The position numbers and the translations under genes were made by a program. The notes beneath the pieces were generated by a model. That model was not told the origin of the DNA, did no database searches, and was given only the letters and a program-made list of their open reading frames with translations. A stretch of DNA of 64,000 bases from Thiocapsa sp. UBA6158 (GTDB taxonomy: Bacteria > Pseudomonadota > Gammaproteobacteria > Chromatiales > Chromatiaceae), in NCBI RefSeq assembly GCF_002423035.1, contig NZ_DIUM01000135.1, positions 4,041 to 68,040 on the forward strand, written 5' to 3'. This document shows positions 52,135 through 59,643 of this stretch, in pieces; within the stretch, counting starts at the first letter, position 1; each line of letters starts with the position of its first letter.

Positions 52135-52228
52135 GCCGCGGTTGTGTTTCGGCGCCGCACGCCCGACAATCGACGGGGTGCGGACGATGCGCACGACCGG
52201 TCAACCAAACGATTCGGAGAAGTTATCC

Positions 52229-52516
52229 ATGGCGAACGAGGGCTACCACGAGCCGACCGAAGAACTGTCCGAGGAGACCCGGGATATGCACCGGGCCATC
52301 ACCTCCTTGATGGAGGAGCTCGAAGCGGTCGATTGGTACAACCAGCGGGTCGACGCCTGCAAGGACGAGGACCTGAAGGCAATCCTGGCGCACAATCGCG
52401 ACGAGGAAAAGGAGCATGCGGCGATGGTGCTCGAATGGATCCGCCGCAAGGATCCGACCTTCGACAAGGAGTTGAAGGATTATCTCTTCACCGAGAAACA
52501 GATTGCCCATCACTAA
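52229..52516 (+). CDS. Encapsulated-ferritin-like protein (EncFtn) without a targeting tail
   Basis: 95 residues. The sequence HRAITSLMEELEAVDWYNQRVDA...ILAHNRDEEKEHAAMVLEWIRR carries the EncFtn iron ligands (Glu of EELEAVDWY; Glu and His of EEKEH). EncFtn forms a decameric ferroxidase and is normally cargo of an encapsulin shell through a C-terminal tail. Here the protein ends at TEKQIAHH; no tail and no encapsulin gene follow. The stop directly abuts repeat element 52517-52601. The ATG has GGAGA upstream. Confidence 0.88.
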   Translation: MANEGYHEPTEELSEETRDMHRAITSLMEELEAVDWYNQRVDACKDEDLKAILAHNRDEEKEHAAMVLEWIRRKDPTFDKELKDYLFTEKQIAHH

Positions 52517-52601
52517 CTGAACCGCGTCCGGGGATACATGTTCGGGCGGCGTGAGCCGTCTGTCCGAGGTCATCACAACTCTTGGCGGTGACGCGGTTCA
52601 G
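52517..52601. repeat. REPIN/MITE-like element, copy 7 (85 bp)
   Basis: Perfect ends CTGAACCGCGTC (52517-52528) and GACGCGGTTCAG (52590-52601). It begins at the base after the EncFtn stop. First of a tandem pair. Confidence 0.87.
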
Positions 52602-52645
52602 GTGAAGCCAGCGAACGGTTTTACGATGGAAATGTGTTGCCTCTT

Positions 52646-52731
52646 GAACCGCGCCTGCTCAAACCTTTTAGGGGTTCATGTGAAGAGAGACATATCCTGG
52701 ATCAGTCCATGTCTTGCCGGGCGCGGTTCAA
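52646..52731. repeat. REPIN/MITE-like element, copy 8 (86 bp)
   Basis: The ends TTGAACCGCGCC (52646-52657) and GGCGCGGTTCAA (52720-52731) are perfectly complementary, although both differ from the consensus at the same paired positions. It stops 1 bp before the phhB ATG. Confidence 0.87.
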
Positions 52732-52732
52732 C

Positions 52733-53035
52733 ATGAGCCGTGCCAAGCTCGATGCCGAAGCGATTGCGAGGGCGCTCTCGGAGCTCAATGCCTCCGCTGC
52801 GTCGCCGTGGACTCTGGCCGGCGGCAAGTTGCACAAGGCATTTCAGTTCAAGGACTTCGTCGATGCGTTCGGCTTCATGAGTCGAGTCGCGTTGGTGGCC
52901 GAGTCCATGGATCATCACCCCGAGTGGAGCAACGTCTACAACCGAGTCGTCGTCGATCTCTCGACCCACGATGCCGGCGGGATCACGGCACTGGATTTCA
53001 CGTTGGCGAGCCGGATCGAAGGTCTGAACGGTTAG
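52733..53035 (+). CDS. phhB: Pterin-4a-carbinolamine dehydratase
   Basis: 100 residues. The active-site pattern AESMDHHPEWSNVYNRVVVDLSTHDAGGIT (three conserved His and the NxYNxV segment) is clear. It recycles oxidised tetrahydropterin for aromatic amino-acid hydroxylases; no phhA is in the window, but a pterin gene group lies 2.2 kb downstream. The start at 52733 follows repeat copy 8 by 1 bp, so its leader and any ribosome-binding site lie within the repeat; an in-frame ATG at 52709 is inside the repeat. Confidence 0.92.
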   Translation: MSRAKLDAEAIARALSELNASAASPWTLAGGKLHKAFQFKDFVDAFGFMSRVALVAESMDHHPEWSNVYNRVVVDLSTHDAGGITALDFTLASRIEGLNG

Positions 53036-53047
53036 GCGTCCCGAGGC

Positions 53048-54313
53048 GTGGGCGTGCCCGTTCTGAGCTTGGCTTGGAAGAGCCTTCTGAATCGCCGTGG
53101 CACGGCGCTGCTGACGGTCCTCTCGATCGCTCTGAGCGTCGCGCTGCTTGTCGGTGTCGAGCGCCTGCGCACGGAGACGCGCGCAAGTTTCGCCAACACC
53201 ATCTCGGGCACCGACTTGATCGTCGGCGCGCGGACTGGACCGGTGCAGCTCCTGCTCTATGCGGTCTTTCGGATCGGTCACGCGACCAACAATATCTCTT
53301 GGGAGTCCTACCGGGACATCGCGGCCCACCCCCGGGTCGCTTGGGCCATCCCCATCTCTCTGGGTGATTCGCATCGCGGCTACCCCGTCCTCGGCACCAC
53401 GCCGGCCTATTTCGAGCACTATCGCTACGGCCGCGGTCGCGCGCTCGTCGTGACCGAGGGTGCGCCCTTCTCCGACCTTTACGACGCAGTGCTCGGGGCG
53501 GAGGTGGCCAAGGCGCTGGGGTACGGCTTGGGGGATTCCGTCGTGATCGCGCACGGTGCATCGGATGTCGCCTTCGCGCGCCATGACGACCATCCATTCC
53601 GCGTTGCCGGGATCCTCGCGCCGACCGGCACCCCGGTGGATCGTACGGTCCACGTGAGCCTGGAGGGGATCGAGGCGATCCATGTCGGCTGGGAAGGCGG
53701 GGCGCCCTTGCCGGGTCGGGTCGTGGATGCCGACGCGGCGCGTACGATGGATCTTGCTCCCAAAGCCATCACTGCTGCCTTGGTGGGCCTGACCTCGCGG
53801 ATCTCGACCTTCCAGGTGCAGCGCTTCGTCAACGACTACCGAGCCGAGCCGCTCATGGCGATCCTGCCGGGCGTGGCGCTCGCCGAGCTGTGGGGTCTGA
53901 TCGCGGTCGGCGAGCGAGCCCTGCTGCTGGTCTCGGGATTCGTCGTCGTCGTGGGTCTCTTCGGTCTTTTGACTGCGCTGCTGACGAGTCTCGGCGAGCG
54001 CCGGCGCGAGATGGCGATCCTGCGCTCGGTCGGCGCCCGTCCGGCTCACGTCTTCGCGCTGATCCTGGGCGAGGCGCTCGCGCTGACCCTTCTCGGGATC
54101 CTTGTCGGCCTCGGTCTTCTTTACGGGGCGCTGCTGGTGGCCCAGCCGCTGATTCTCTCGGCGATGGGGATCTTCGTTGCTGTCGGCACCCTCTCGCCTC
54201 ATGAGATGATGTTGCTGGTGCTGGTCCTCGCCGCCGGGTTTCTGGTCGGTTTGATCCCGGGTTATCGGGCGTATCGGTTGTCCCTGGCGGACGGGCTGTC
54301 GATTCGCGTGTGA
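53048..54313 (+). CDS. FtsX/MacB-type ABC transporter permease
   Basis: 421 residues: membrane helix near residues 18-38, a periplasmic domain of about 220 residues, then three C-terminal helices with the FtsX-core GERRREMAILRSVGARPAHVFALILGE. No ATPase gene is adjacent. With the DUF3299 protein downstream it resembles part of a putative metal-transport gene set (zrg-like in Vibrio), by context only. The GTG start at 53048 is used; a GTG at 53054 is possible. Confidence 0.8.
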   Translation: MGVPVLSLAWKSLLNRRGTALLTVLSIALSVALLVGVERLRTETRASFANTISGTDLIVGARTGPVQLLLYAVFRIGHATNNISWESYRDIAAHPRVAWAIPISLGDSHRGYPVLGTTPAYFEHYRYGRGRALVVTEGAPFSDLYDAVLGAEVAKALGYGLGDSVVIAHGASDVAFARHDDHPFRVAGILAPTGTPVDRTVHVSLEGIEAIHVGWEGGAPLPGRVVDADAARTMDLAPKAITAALVGLTSRISTFQVQRFVNDYRAEPLMAILPGVALAELWGLIAVGERALLLVSGFVVVVGLFGLLTALLTSLGERRREMAILRSVGARPAHVFALILGEALALTLLGILVGLGLLYGALLVAQPLILSAMGIFVAVGTLSPHEMMLLVLVLAAGFLVGLIPGYRAYRLSLADGLSIRV

Positions 54314-54371
54314 GTGATCAGCCCATGTGTTCAAGACTTGTGGCCCAAGGGGCTAATTCCCGAGAATCAAA

Positions 54372-54956
54372 ATGACGAGACTGTTTGCGCGGCTCTTTCC
54401 GGTCATTCTCGCCCTCGGGCTCGTGGGTTGCGGCGAAGAATCGACCGGACCCGAGTCCGCGACCTCAAACGGGGTGCAGGCCGAGGAGATCGATTGGGAT
54501 CGCTTGATTCCGGTCGAGTGGCAGCCCGAGACACTGCTCGAGGACTTCGACCTCGACGCGCTCGATGAGATGGACGACGAGGATCCACGCGCCGTCGAGT
54601 TGATGGACAAGCTCTTGGCACTCTGGGCGGATGCCCCGGTCGTGGAGGAGCTGGATGGCCTCGTGGTCCGTCTACCCGGCTTCGTCGTGCCTTTGGAGCT
54701 GGACGAGCGCAAAATGTCCGAGTTCCTCTTGGTGCCTTACTACGGCGCCTGCATCCATGTTCCGCCGCCGCCTGCGAACCAGACGATTCATGTGGTCGTG
54801 CCCGAGGGCCGCGAGTATGTCGGCGAGCTGTTCGATACCGTCTGGGTTACGGGGACGCTTGGTGTGATCCGCACCAGCAGCGAGCTGGCTGAAGCCGGCT
54901 ATCGGATCGACGTAACCGAGATCGAGCCCTACGATGGCGAGGTGGAGCCCCTTTAA
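54372..54956 (+). CDS. DUF3299 lipoprotein
   Basis: 194 residues. The signal peptide ends in a lipobox (LGLVGC, about residue 19). The DUF3299 core has LPGFVVPLELDE and LLVPYYGACIHVPPPPANQ. It is exported, with unknown function; the family is often encoded with ABC permeases. The TAA stop lies in repeat copy 9. Confidence 0.85.
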   Translation: MTRLFARLFPVILALGLVGCGEESTGPESATSNGVQAEEIDWDRLIPVEWQPETLLEDFDLDALDEMDDEDPRAVELMDKLLALWADAPVVEELDGLVVRLPGFVVPLELDERKMSEFLLVPYYGACIHVPPPPANQTIHVVVPEGREYVGELFDTVWVTGTLGVIRTSSELAEAGYRIDVTEIEPYDGEVEPL

Positions 54957-55040
54957 ACTGTGCCCGTTATGACATGCGCCGTGTTCGTCTTGGATCGGTC
55001 TCTCATGACTCTAATCAACCTTTCAGCAGGCGCAGTTTAA
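54953..55040. repeat. REPIN/MITE-like element, copy 9 (88 bp)
   Basis: The ends are TTAAACTGTGCC (54953-54964) and GGCGCAGTTTAA (55029-55040). The left end carries the DUF3299 stop codon (54954-54956). Paired with copy 10 across 14 bp. Confidence 0.83.
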
Positions 55041-55054
55041 GTCTTTCAATTTTT

Positions 55055-55140
55055 CTAAACCGCGTCGACTCCAACGTTGTTGGTGTTCTCGAAAGGGCGG
55101 GTGGATCCAAGCATCATCATGTACCGCGGACGCGGTTTAG
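55055..55140. repeat. REPIN/MITE-like element, copy 10 (86 bp)
   Basis: Perfect ends CTAAACCGCGTC (55055-55066) and GACGCGGTTTAG (55129-55140). With copy 9 it fills most of the 303 bp gap 54957-55259, in which no gene is seen; the remaining 119 bp must hold the promoter of the pterin genes. Confidence 0.87.
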
Positions 55141-55259
55141 CTTGGATTCGGCCGAGTGACCCCACATCCCCCAAGTGTCGACGAGGCGCTGCGAGCGATT
55201 GCGCACTTCACCGACAGGTGTTCCGGGCCCGGGGCACTCGATCCGCAGCGGAGACGACC

Positions 55260-55754
55260 TTGGATACCGACATCCTGACCCGAATCGAGATCAGCAAGGA
55301 ATATCTCAATTTCAGCTCCGGCCATTTCACCATCTTCTCCGCGACCGAGCGGGAGAATCTCCATGGCCACAATTTTCGGATCCGGTGCAATGTGACGGCG
55401 CCGGTCGGGGCGGACGGCATGGCGTTCGATTACGTCATGCTCAAGCGGGTGCTCAAGGCGCTGTGCGACGAGCTCGACGAGCGCCTTCTGCTTCCGGAGC
55501 GCTCGCCGCATCTGCGCATCGAGCGCGGCGACGGGATGGTGATCGCCTGGTTCGGCGAGGAGCGCCTGACCTTACTCGAGCGCGACGTACTGCTCCTGCC
55601 TATTCGAAACGTGACGATCGAGGAGCTGGCCGAGCTGCTGCTTGCGCGCCTGCGCGTGCGACCCGAGCTGGCTGGCCGGGATCTACGCGCCATCGAGCTG
55701 GGTGTCTCGTCGGGCGACGGACAATGGGCCTTTTCGTCTTGGAGGACACCATGA
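55260..55754 (+). CDS. 6-pyruvoyl-tetrahydropterin synthase family protein, PTPS-III-like
   Basis: 164 residues. The zinc His are in SSGHF and HGHNF. The segment before the HGH reads RENLHGH, with Arg where PTPS-II has its catalytic Cys (CxxxHGH) and Glu three residues before the His, the ExxHGH pattern of PTPS-III. PTPS-III enzymes turn dihydroneopterin triphosphate into 6-hydroxymethyl-dihydropterin, bypassing FolB. The TTG start has GGAG 7 nt upstream. It overlaps the SDR gene downstream (ATGA). Confidence 0.8.
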   Translation: MDTDILTRIEISKEYLNFSSGHFTIFSATERENLHGHNFRIRCNVTAPVGADGMAFDYVMLKRVLKALCDELDERLLLPERSPHLRIERGDGMVIAWFGEERLTLLERDVLLLPIRNVTIEELAELLLARLRVRPELAGRDLRAIELGVSSGDGQWAFSSWRTP

Positions 55755-56452
55755 ATCTACTCGTCGTTACCGGCGCGAGCTCGGGGATCGGTCGTGCCAT
55801 CGCGACCCGCTTCCTGTTGGAAGGCAGCGTCGTCGTCAATCTCTCTCGGCGTCCCTGCACGGAGCGTGGGGTGGAGAATCTCGCATGCGACCTGGCCCAG
55901 CCCGACGCCATCGATCGGATTGCCTCATCTCTCGGGACCTGGTTGGCCGATGCCGAACGCATCTGCCTGGTCCACAACGCCTCGATCATGCGACGCGACA
56001 GCATCGACGCCTTGCCGAGCGATGAGCTGCGTGCGGTGCTGGAGCTCAACCTAGTGGCCGCCAACGGTTTGAACCAATTGGTTCTGCCGCATATGGCCGC
56101 CGGGTCGAGCATCATCTATATCGGCTCGACCCTGGCGGAGAAGGCGGTTCCCGGCGTGGCGAGCTATGTGATCGCCAAGCATGCCTTGGCCGGGATGATG
56201 CGCTCCACCTGTCAAGATCTTGCCGGGCGCGGGATCCACACTTGCATGATCTGTCCCGGTTTCACGGATACCGAGCAGATCCGTGCCATGATCGGCGGCG
56301 ATACGGACACACTTGCTGCCCTGACGGGGATGTCGGCGTTCGATCGGCTGATCGAGCCGGAAGAGATCGCCGAAACCGTGGCCTTTGCGGCACATGCCCC
56401 GGTACTGAACGGGGCGATCATTCACGCCAACCTCGGGCAGCGCGAGCGATGA
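55751..56452 (+). CDS. Short-chain dehydrogenase/reductase 1 (sepiapterin-reductase-like context)
   Basis: 233 residues. The NAD(P) motif VTGASSGIGRA (about residue 6-16), NxS region LVHNAS, catalytic Ser in YIGSTLAEK, and Y-x-x-x-K in SYVIAKHAL are present. It is coupled to the PTPS gene upstream and the second SDR downstream, so it probably reduces a pterin side chain or ring; the substrate is inferred from context only. Confidence 0.85.
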   Translation: MNLLVVTGASSGIGRAIATRFLLEGSVVVNLSRRPCTERGVENLACDLAQPDAIDRIASSLGTWLADAERICLVHNASIMRRDSIDALPSDELRAVLELNLVAANGLNQLVLPHMAAGSSIIYIGSTLAEKAVPGVASYVIAKHALAGMMRSTCQDLAGRGIHTCMICPGFTDTEQIRAMIGGDTDTLAALTGMSAFDRLIEPEEIAETVAFAAHAPVLNGAIIHANLGQRER

Positions 56453-57210
56453 CCGCTGCGGCGCCGCGCATCGTCTGTATCAGCGGCGGGACATCCGGGA
56501 TCGGGGCGGGGCTCGTCGCCGCCTTCATCGAGGCCGGCGATCGCGTCGTGACCTTCGGGCGGGATCCGGAGAAGGTTGCCGCGCTTGCCCAGCGGTGGGG
56601 TCAGGCCCTTGACTGCGGGAACTTACGTCTCCTGGTCGGCGATGTGACGCATGCGCACTTCCGCAAGCGTCTCTTCTCCGAGATTCGGGACGCGGACGGG
56701 CGACTGGATGTCTTGGTGAACAATGCCGGCGTGATCTTGAGCCAAGGCGATCTCGAGGAGACGGTCGATGCCTGGCGGACGACCCTGGAGGTCAACCTGA
56801 TCGCGCCCTTCGCCCTGACCCAGGGCTTTCTCGGACTGCTCGAGCAAAGCGCCGCCCCGGTCGTCATCAATATGTCTTCGGCCTGTGCACAGCACCCCTT
56901 CGAGACCTGCACATCGACAAGCTACTCGGCCAGCAAGGCGGGTCTGGAGATGTTGACGCAGCGACTGGCGATGGCGCTGGGGGCACGCGGCATTCGGGTG
57001 AACGCCGTGGCTCCGGGCGTGGTGGAATCCCCGATGTGGGGCGGGGCGATCGATCTGATCGACTCGACCGTGAAACGCCGTCACCGCTTACGCCAAGAGG
57101 CCGTCGAGCCGAGCGACGTGGCGCGTGCCGTCCTCTTTCTTGCGTCCGATGATGCGCGCCGGATCACCGGTGCGTGCCTCAATGTCGATGCGGGATATGC
57201 GCTTGGCTAA
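56449..57210 (+). CDS. Short-chain dehydrogenase/reductase 2
   Basis: 253 residues. The cofactor motif ISGGTSGIGAGL, NNAG, catalytic Ser region INMSSACAQ, and YSASK (Tyr-x-x-x-Lys) are intact, and the C-terminal ITGACLNVDAGYALG is typical of classical SDRs. It overlaps SDR 1 (ATGA). A role as a dihydropterin reductase (FolM-like) is possible. Confidence 0.85.
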   Translation: MTAAAPRIVCISGGTSGIGAGLVAAFIEAGDRVVTFGRDPEKVAALAQRWGQALDCGNLRLLVGDVTHAHFRKRLFSEIRDADGRLDVLVNNAGVILSQGDLEETVDAWRTTLEVNLIAPFALTQGFLGLLEQSAAPVVINMSSACAQHPFETCTSTSYSASKAGLEMLTQRLAMALGARGIRVNAVAPGVVESPMWGGAIDLIDSTVKRRHRLRQEAVEPSDVARAVLFLASDDARRITGACLNVDAGYALG

Positions 57211-57268
57211 TCCGAAAAGAACCGTTATTCAGTCAAGACGCCAAGTGCGGAAAGACCTTTCAACCAAC

Positions 57269-57354
57269 CTGAGCCGCGTCTCGCCTGGTCTGTCGATTCG
57301 CGGTGACTTTGCAGTCACCTCGAATCGACCCATGTTGCTGCTGACGCGGCTCAG
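57269..57354. repeat. REPIN/MITE-like element, copy 11 (86 bp)
   Basis: The ends CTGAGCCGCGTC (57269-57280) and GACGCGGCTCAG (57343-57354) are perfectly complementary; the A-to-G change in the left end is matched by T-to-C in the right. The core holds a strong hairpin (GTCGATTCG..GGTGACT / AGTCACC..CGAATCGAC). The right end contains the SCP2 gene stop. Confidence 0.87.
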
Positions 57355-57770
57355 CCGAGCTCGTCGGTCGGGATTTGCTGCATGAGCCCGAAGCTCTTCA
57401 CGAAGGGATTGGCCATGCGCGGGTCCTTCAGCATCGCCTTGTAGTCACCTTCCTTGAACTTGAGCTTGCCGGTCATGAAGGCAGTGCCCATGCCGGCCAT
57501 GCCGATGCCTTTCTCGACCCACTTGAGCCAATCCTTCAGATCGGCGCGCATGTCCCAGTTGGCCGGCGGATCGCTCTCCGACCAGGCGCCGGCACGAACG
57601 CATTCGCCCTTCTCGACGACGAAGATCCCGCGCGGGGTCTCCTCGTTCTTGAACCCGCAATAGATGACCGAGTTGAAATCGATCTCGGCCAGCTTGTCTT
57701 TGACCTCCGGCTCACCGTTCCAAGCGTCCTTGAGATGGTTCATCCAATCGGCGGAAAAGAGTGCGGCCAT
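57351..57770 (-). CDS. SCP2 sterol-carrier-domain protein
   Basis: 139 residues with the SCP2 fold pattern: SADWMNHLKDAWN, GIFVVEKGECVRAG, DLKDWLKWVEKGIG, and the C-terminal GTAFMTGKLKFKEGDYKAML. These proteins bind lipids or acyl-CoA in the cytoplasm; the ligand is unknown. The ATG at 57770 gives the usual length. The TGA stop lies in repeat copy 11. Confidence 0.85.
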   Translation of the reverse strand: MAALFSADWMNHLKDAWNGEPEVKDKLAEIDFNSVIYCGFKNEETPRGIFVVEKGECVRAGAWSESDPPANWDMRADLKDWLKWVEKGIGMAGMGTAFMTGKLKFKEGDYKAMLKDPRMANPFVKSFGLMQQIPTDELG

Positions 57771-57942
57771 TGTTGTAGTCCTCCAGTTTAGCGGCGTGGG
57801 AACCGCGCGCGATACAGCGGCGGCGGGTAAATTCCGTTCCGGGGTCTGCAGTGTCGAGCCCCGATAGGCTCGCAATTTTACCAGGATGAGGGGAAAAGGA
57901 TACGGGCCGGCATGAGGGGCCATCCGGGCGGTCCCGACAGGT

Positions 57943-59466
57943 TCAACCGAATTCAAGACGAATCCCGGCGGAAGCCAAGCGCTCGGCCTCTTCTTCGAGT
58001 TCCAATCGCGTCAAGGGGTGATCGGCGAGCCAGTCGTCCGGGAAGCTCAACGCGAGGTTGTCGCCGTTGGTCGTGAGTGTCGGATCGGGTTTGCTTTCCG
58101 AGGAGCGTCCGCGATGCAGCAGAACGGCCAGCCGCAGGATGACGCAGAGCCTGCGTGCCGGTTCCCTGCTCCCGTGGGGTAGGACTGCAAGCTCTTGGAC
58201 GGGAAACTTCCGCCTGTGTCCGAGCACCAAGGCGGCGAGCAGCATCTGCTCCGGTCGCGTGAAGCCGGCGAGATCGGCATTGCGCAGCAGATAGGCCCCG
58301 TGTTTCTGGTGCTGGCTGTGGGCGACCATGACGCCGATTTCGTGGAGGCGTGCCGCCCACGCCAGCATGAGCCCGTGGTTGGGATCCTGCAGCGCCCAAG
58401 GTGCGGCGAGACGGCGCATAAGGGCCAAGGCGGTCGCCCGGACACGTTGGGCGTGGTCCTGATCGATCTGAAAGTGTCGGCTGAGGGTCTCGACGGTGCG
58501 TTCCCGGACATCCACGTGTTGGCTGCGCCCCATCATTTCGTAGATCAAGCCTTCGCGCAGTGCGTATTCCGAGACCTGCAGATGCTGGATCCCGAGTGTC
58601 TCGAAGACCGATCGCAGCACGGCGACACCGCCGGCGAAGACCGGCTTACGCTCCTCGGCCAAGCCCTTGAGCGCGAGGGTGGAGATTCGGCCCGTCTCCA
58701 CAAGTGCATCGCGAAGCCGCAGCAACGCCGTCGCGGAGATCCCGTCTTCGCACCAGCCTTCGGCCGCCACGACTGCGGCGATGGACTTGATGGTCCCGGA
58801 GCTGCCGACCGCCGTTTGCCAGCCGGTGCGACGAAACAGCTCGCGTACGGGTCGTACCTCGAGCGCTCCCGTGAGCTCGGCCTTCTCCATGGCTCGGGCG
58901 GTGATGCGCCCGTCGGCGAAATGGCGGCGCGACATGCTCACGCAGCCCATGTACAGGCTCTCGCGCAGGCGTGGTGAAAAACCGAGTCCGACGATGATCT
59001 CGGTGCTTCCGCCGCCGATGTCGACGACCAGGCGGCGCTCGGTCCCCACGGCCAGATCATGGGCGACGCCGAGGTAGATCAGGCGTGCCTCTTCGCGACC
59101 CGCGATGACCTCGATGGGGTGGCCGAGCGCCGCCTCCGCTCGGGGAAGGAAATCACTGTCGGGCGCGAGCTGACGTAGGGTGTTGGTTCCGACCGCACGC
59201 ACGCTGCCGGGGGGGAATCCACGGAGCCTCTGGCCGAATCGCTCCAGACACGCCAAAGCACGCTCGGCGACCTGCGCGTCGAGCTGCTTGTCCTCGCCCA
59301 CGCCTTCGCCGAGGCGGACCATCTCCTTGAGGCGATCGGTCACCTGCATGTGACCCTTGTCGATGCGGGCCACGATCATGTGAAAGCTGTTGGACCCGAG
59401 ATCGACGGCTGCGACGACCTCTGGCAGCATGGTCTCGACGGCGGCCTGGACGGGCTCTTCAATCAT
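57943..59466 (-). CDS. ppx: Exopolyphosphatase / pppGpp phosphohydrolase (Ppx/GppA)
   Basis: 507 residues. The ASKHA phosphatase motifs are AAVDLGSNSFHMIV (about residues 20-33), VDIGGGSTEIIVG and GSSGTIKS, and the C-terminal HD-like domain (WAARLHEIGVMVAHSQHQKHGAYLLRNADL) is present. It degrades polyphosphate or pppGpp, linking to the pst-phoU phosphate genes functionally. It is divergent from recQ. Whether it is Ppx or GppA cannot be settled. Confidence 0.92.
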   Translation of the reverse strand: MIEEPVQAAVETMLPEVVAAVDLGSNSFHMIVARIDKGHMQVTDRLKEMVRLGEGVGEDKQLDAQVAERALACLERFGQRLRGFPPGSVRAVGTNTLRQLAPDSDFLPRAEAALGHPIEVIAGREEARLIYLGVAHDLAVGTERRLVVDIGGGSTEIIVGLGFSPRLRESLYMGCVSMSRRHFADGRITARAMEKAELTGALEVRPVRELFRRTGWQTAVGSSGTIKSIAAVVAAEGWCEDGISATALLRLRDALVETGRISTLALKGLAEERKPVFAGGVAVLRSVFETLGIQHLQVSEYALREGLIYEMMGRSQHVDVRERTVETLSRHFQIDQDHAQRVRATALALMRRLAAPWALQDPNHGLMLAWAARLHEIGVMVAHSQHQKHGAYLLRNADLAGFTRPEQMLLAALVLGHRRKFPVQELAVLPHGSREPARRLCVILRLAVLLHRGRSSESKPDPTLTTNGDNLALSFPDDWLADHPLTRLELEEEAERLASAGIRLEFG

Positions 59467-59643
59467 GGCAGGTTCCAACGCTGAACGGCGCCTAAATGGT
59501 ACCAGAAGCCGGCTCGATGGCGGGTGTCGCGCGTCGCTGTCGCTCGGGATGGCCGAACGCGCGAGCACAGAGGGTCGCGCGTACACGAATGGGCTAAAAT
59601 GCGCATCGCAACCGATGCGGTTGCGATGGTGTGGAGTGACAGG

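Noticed and set aside
57785..57796. AGTTTAGCGGCG upstream of the SCP2 gene resembling a repeat end
   Set aside because: Only the TTTAG part fits, and no partner end is present.
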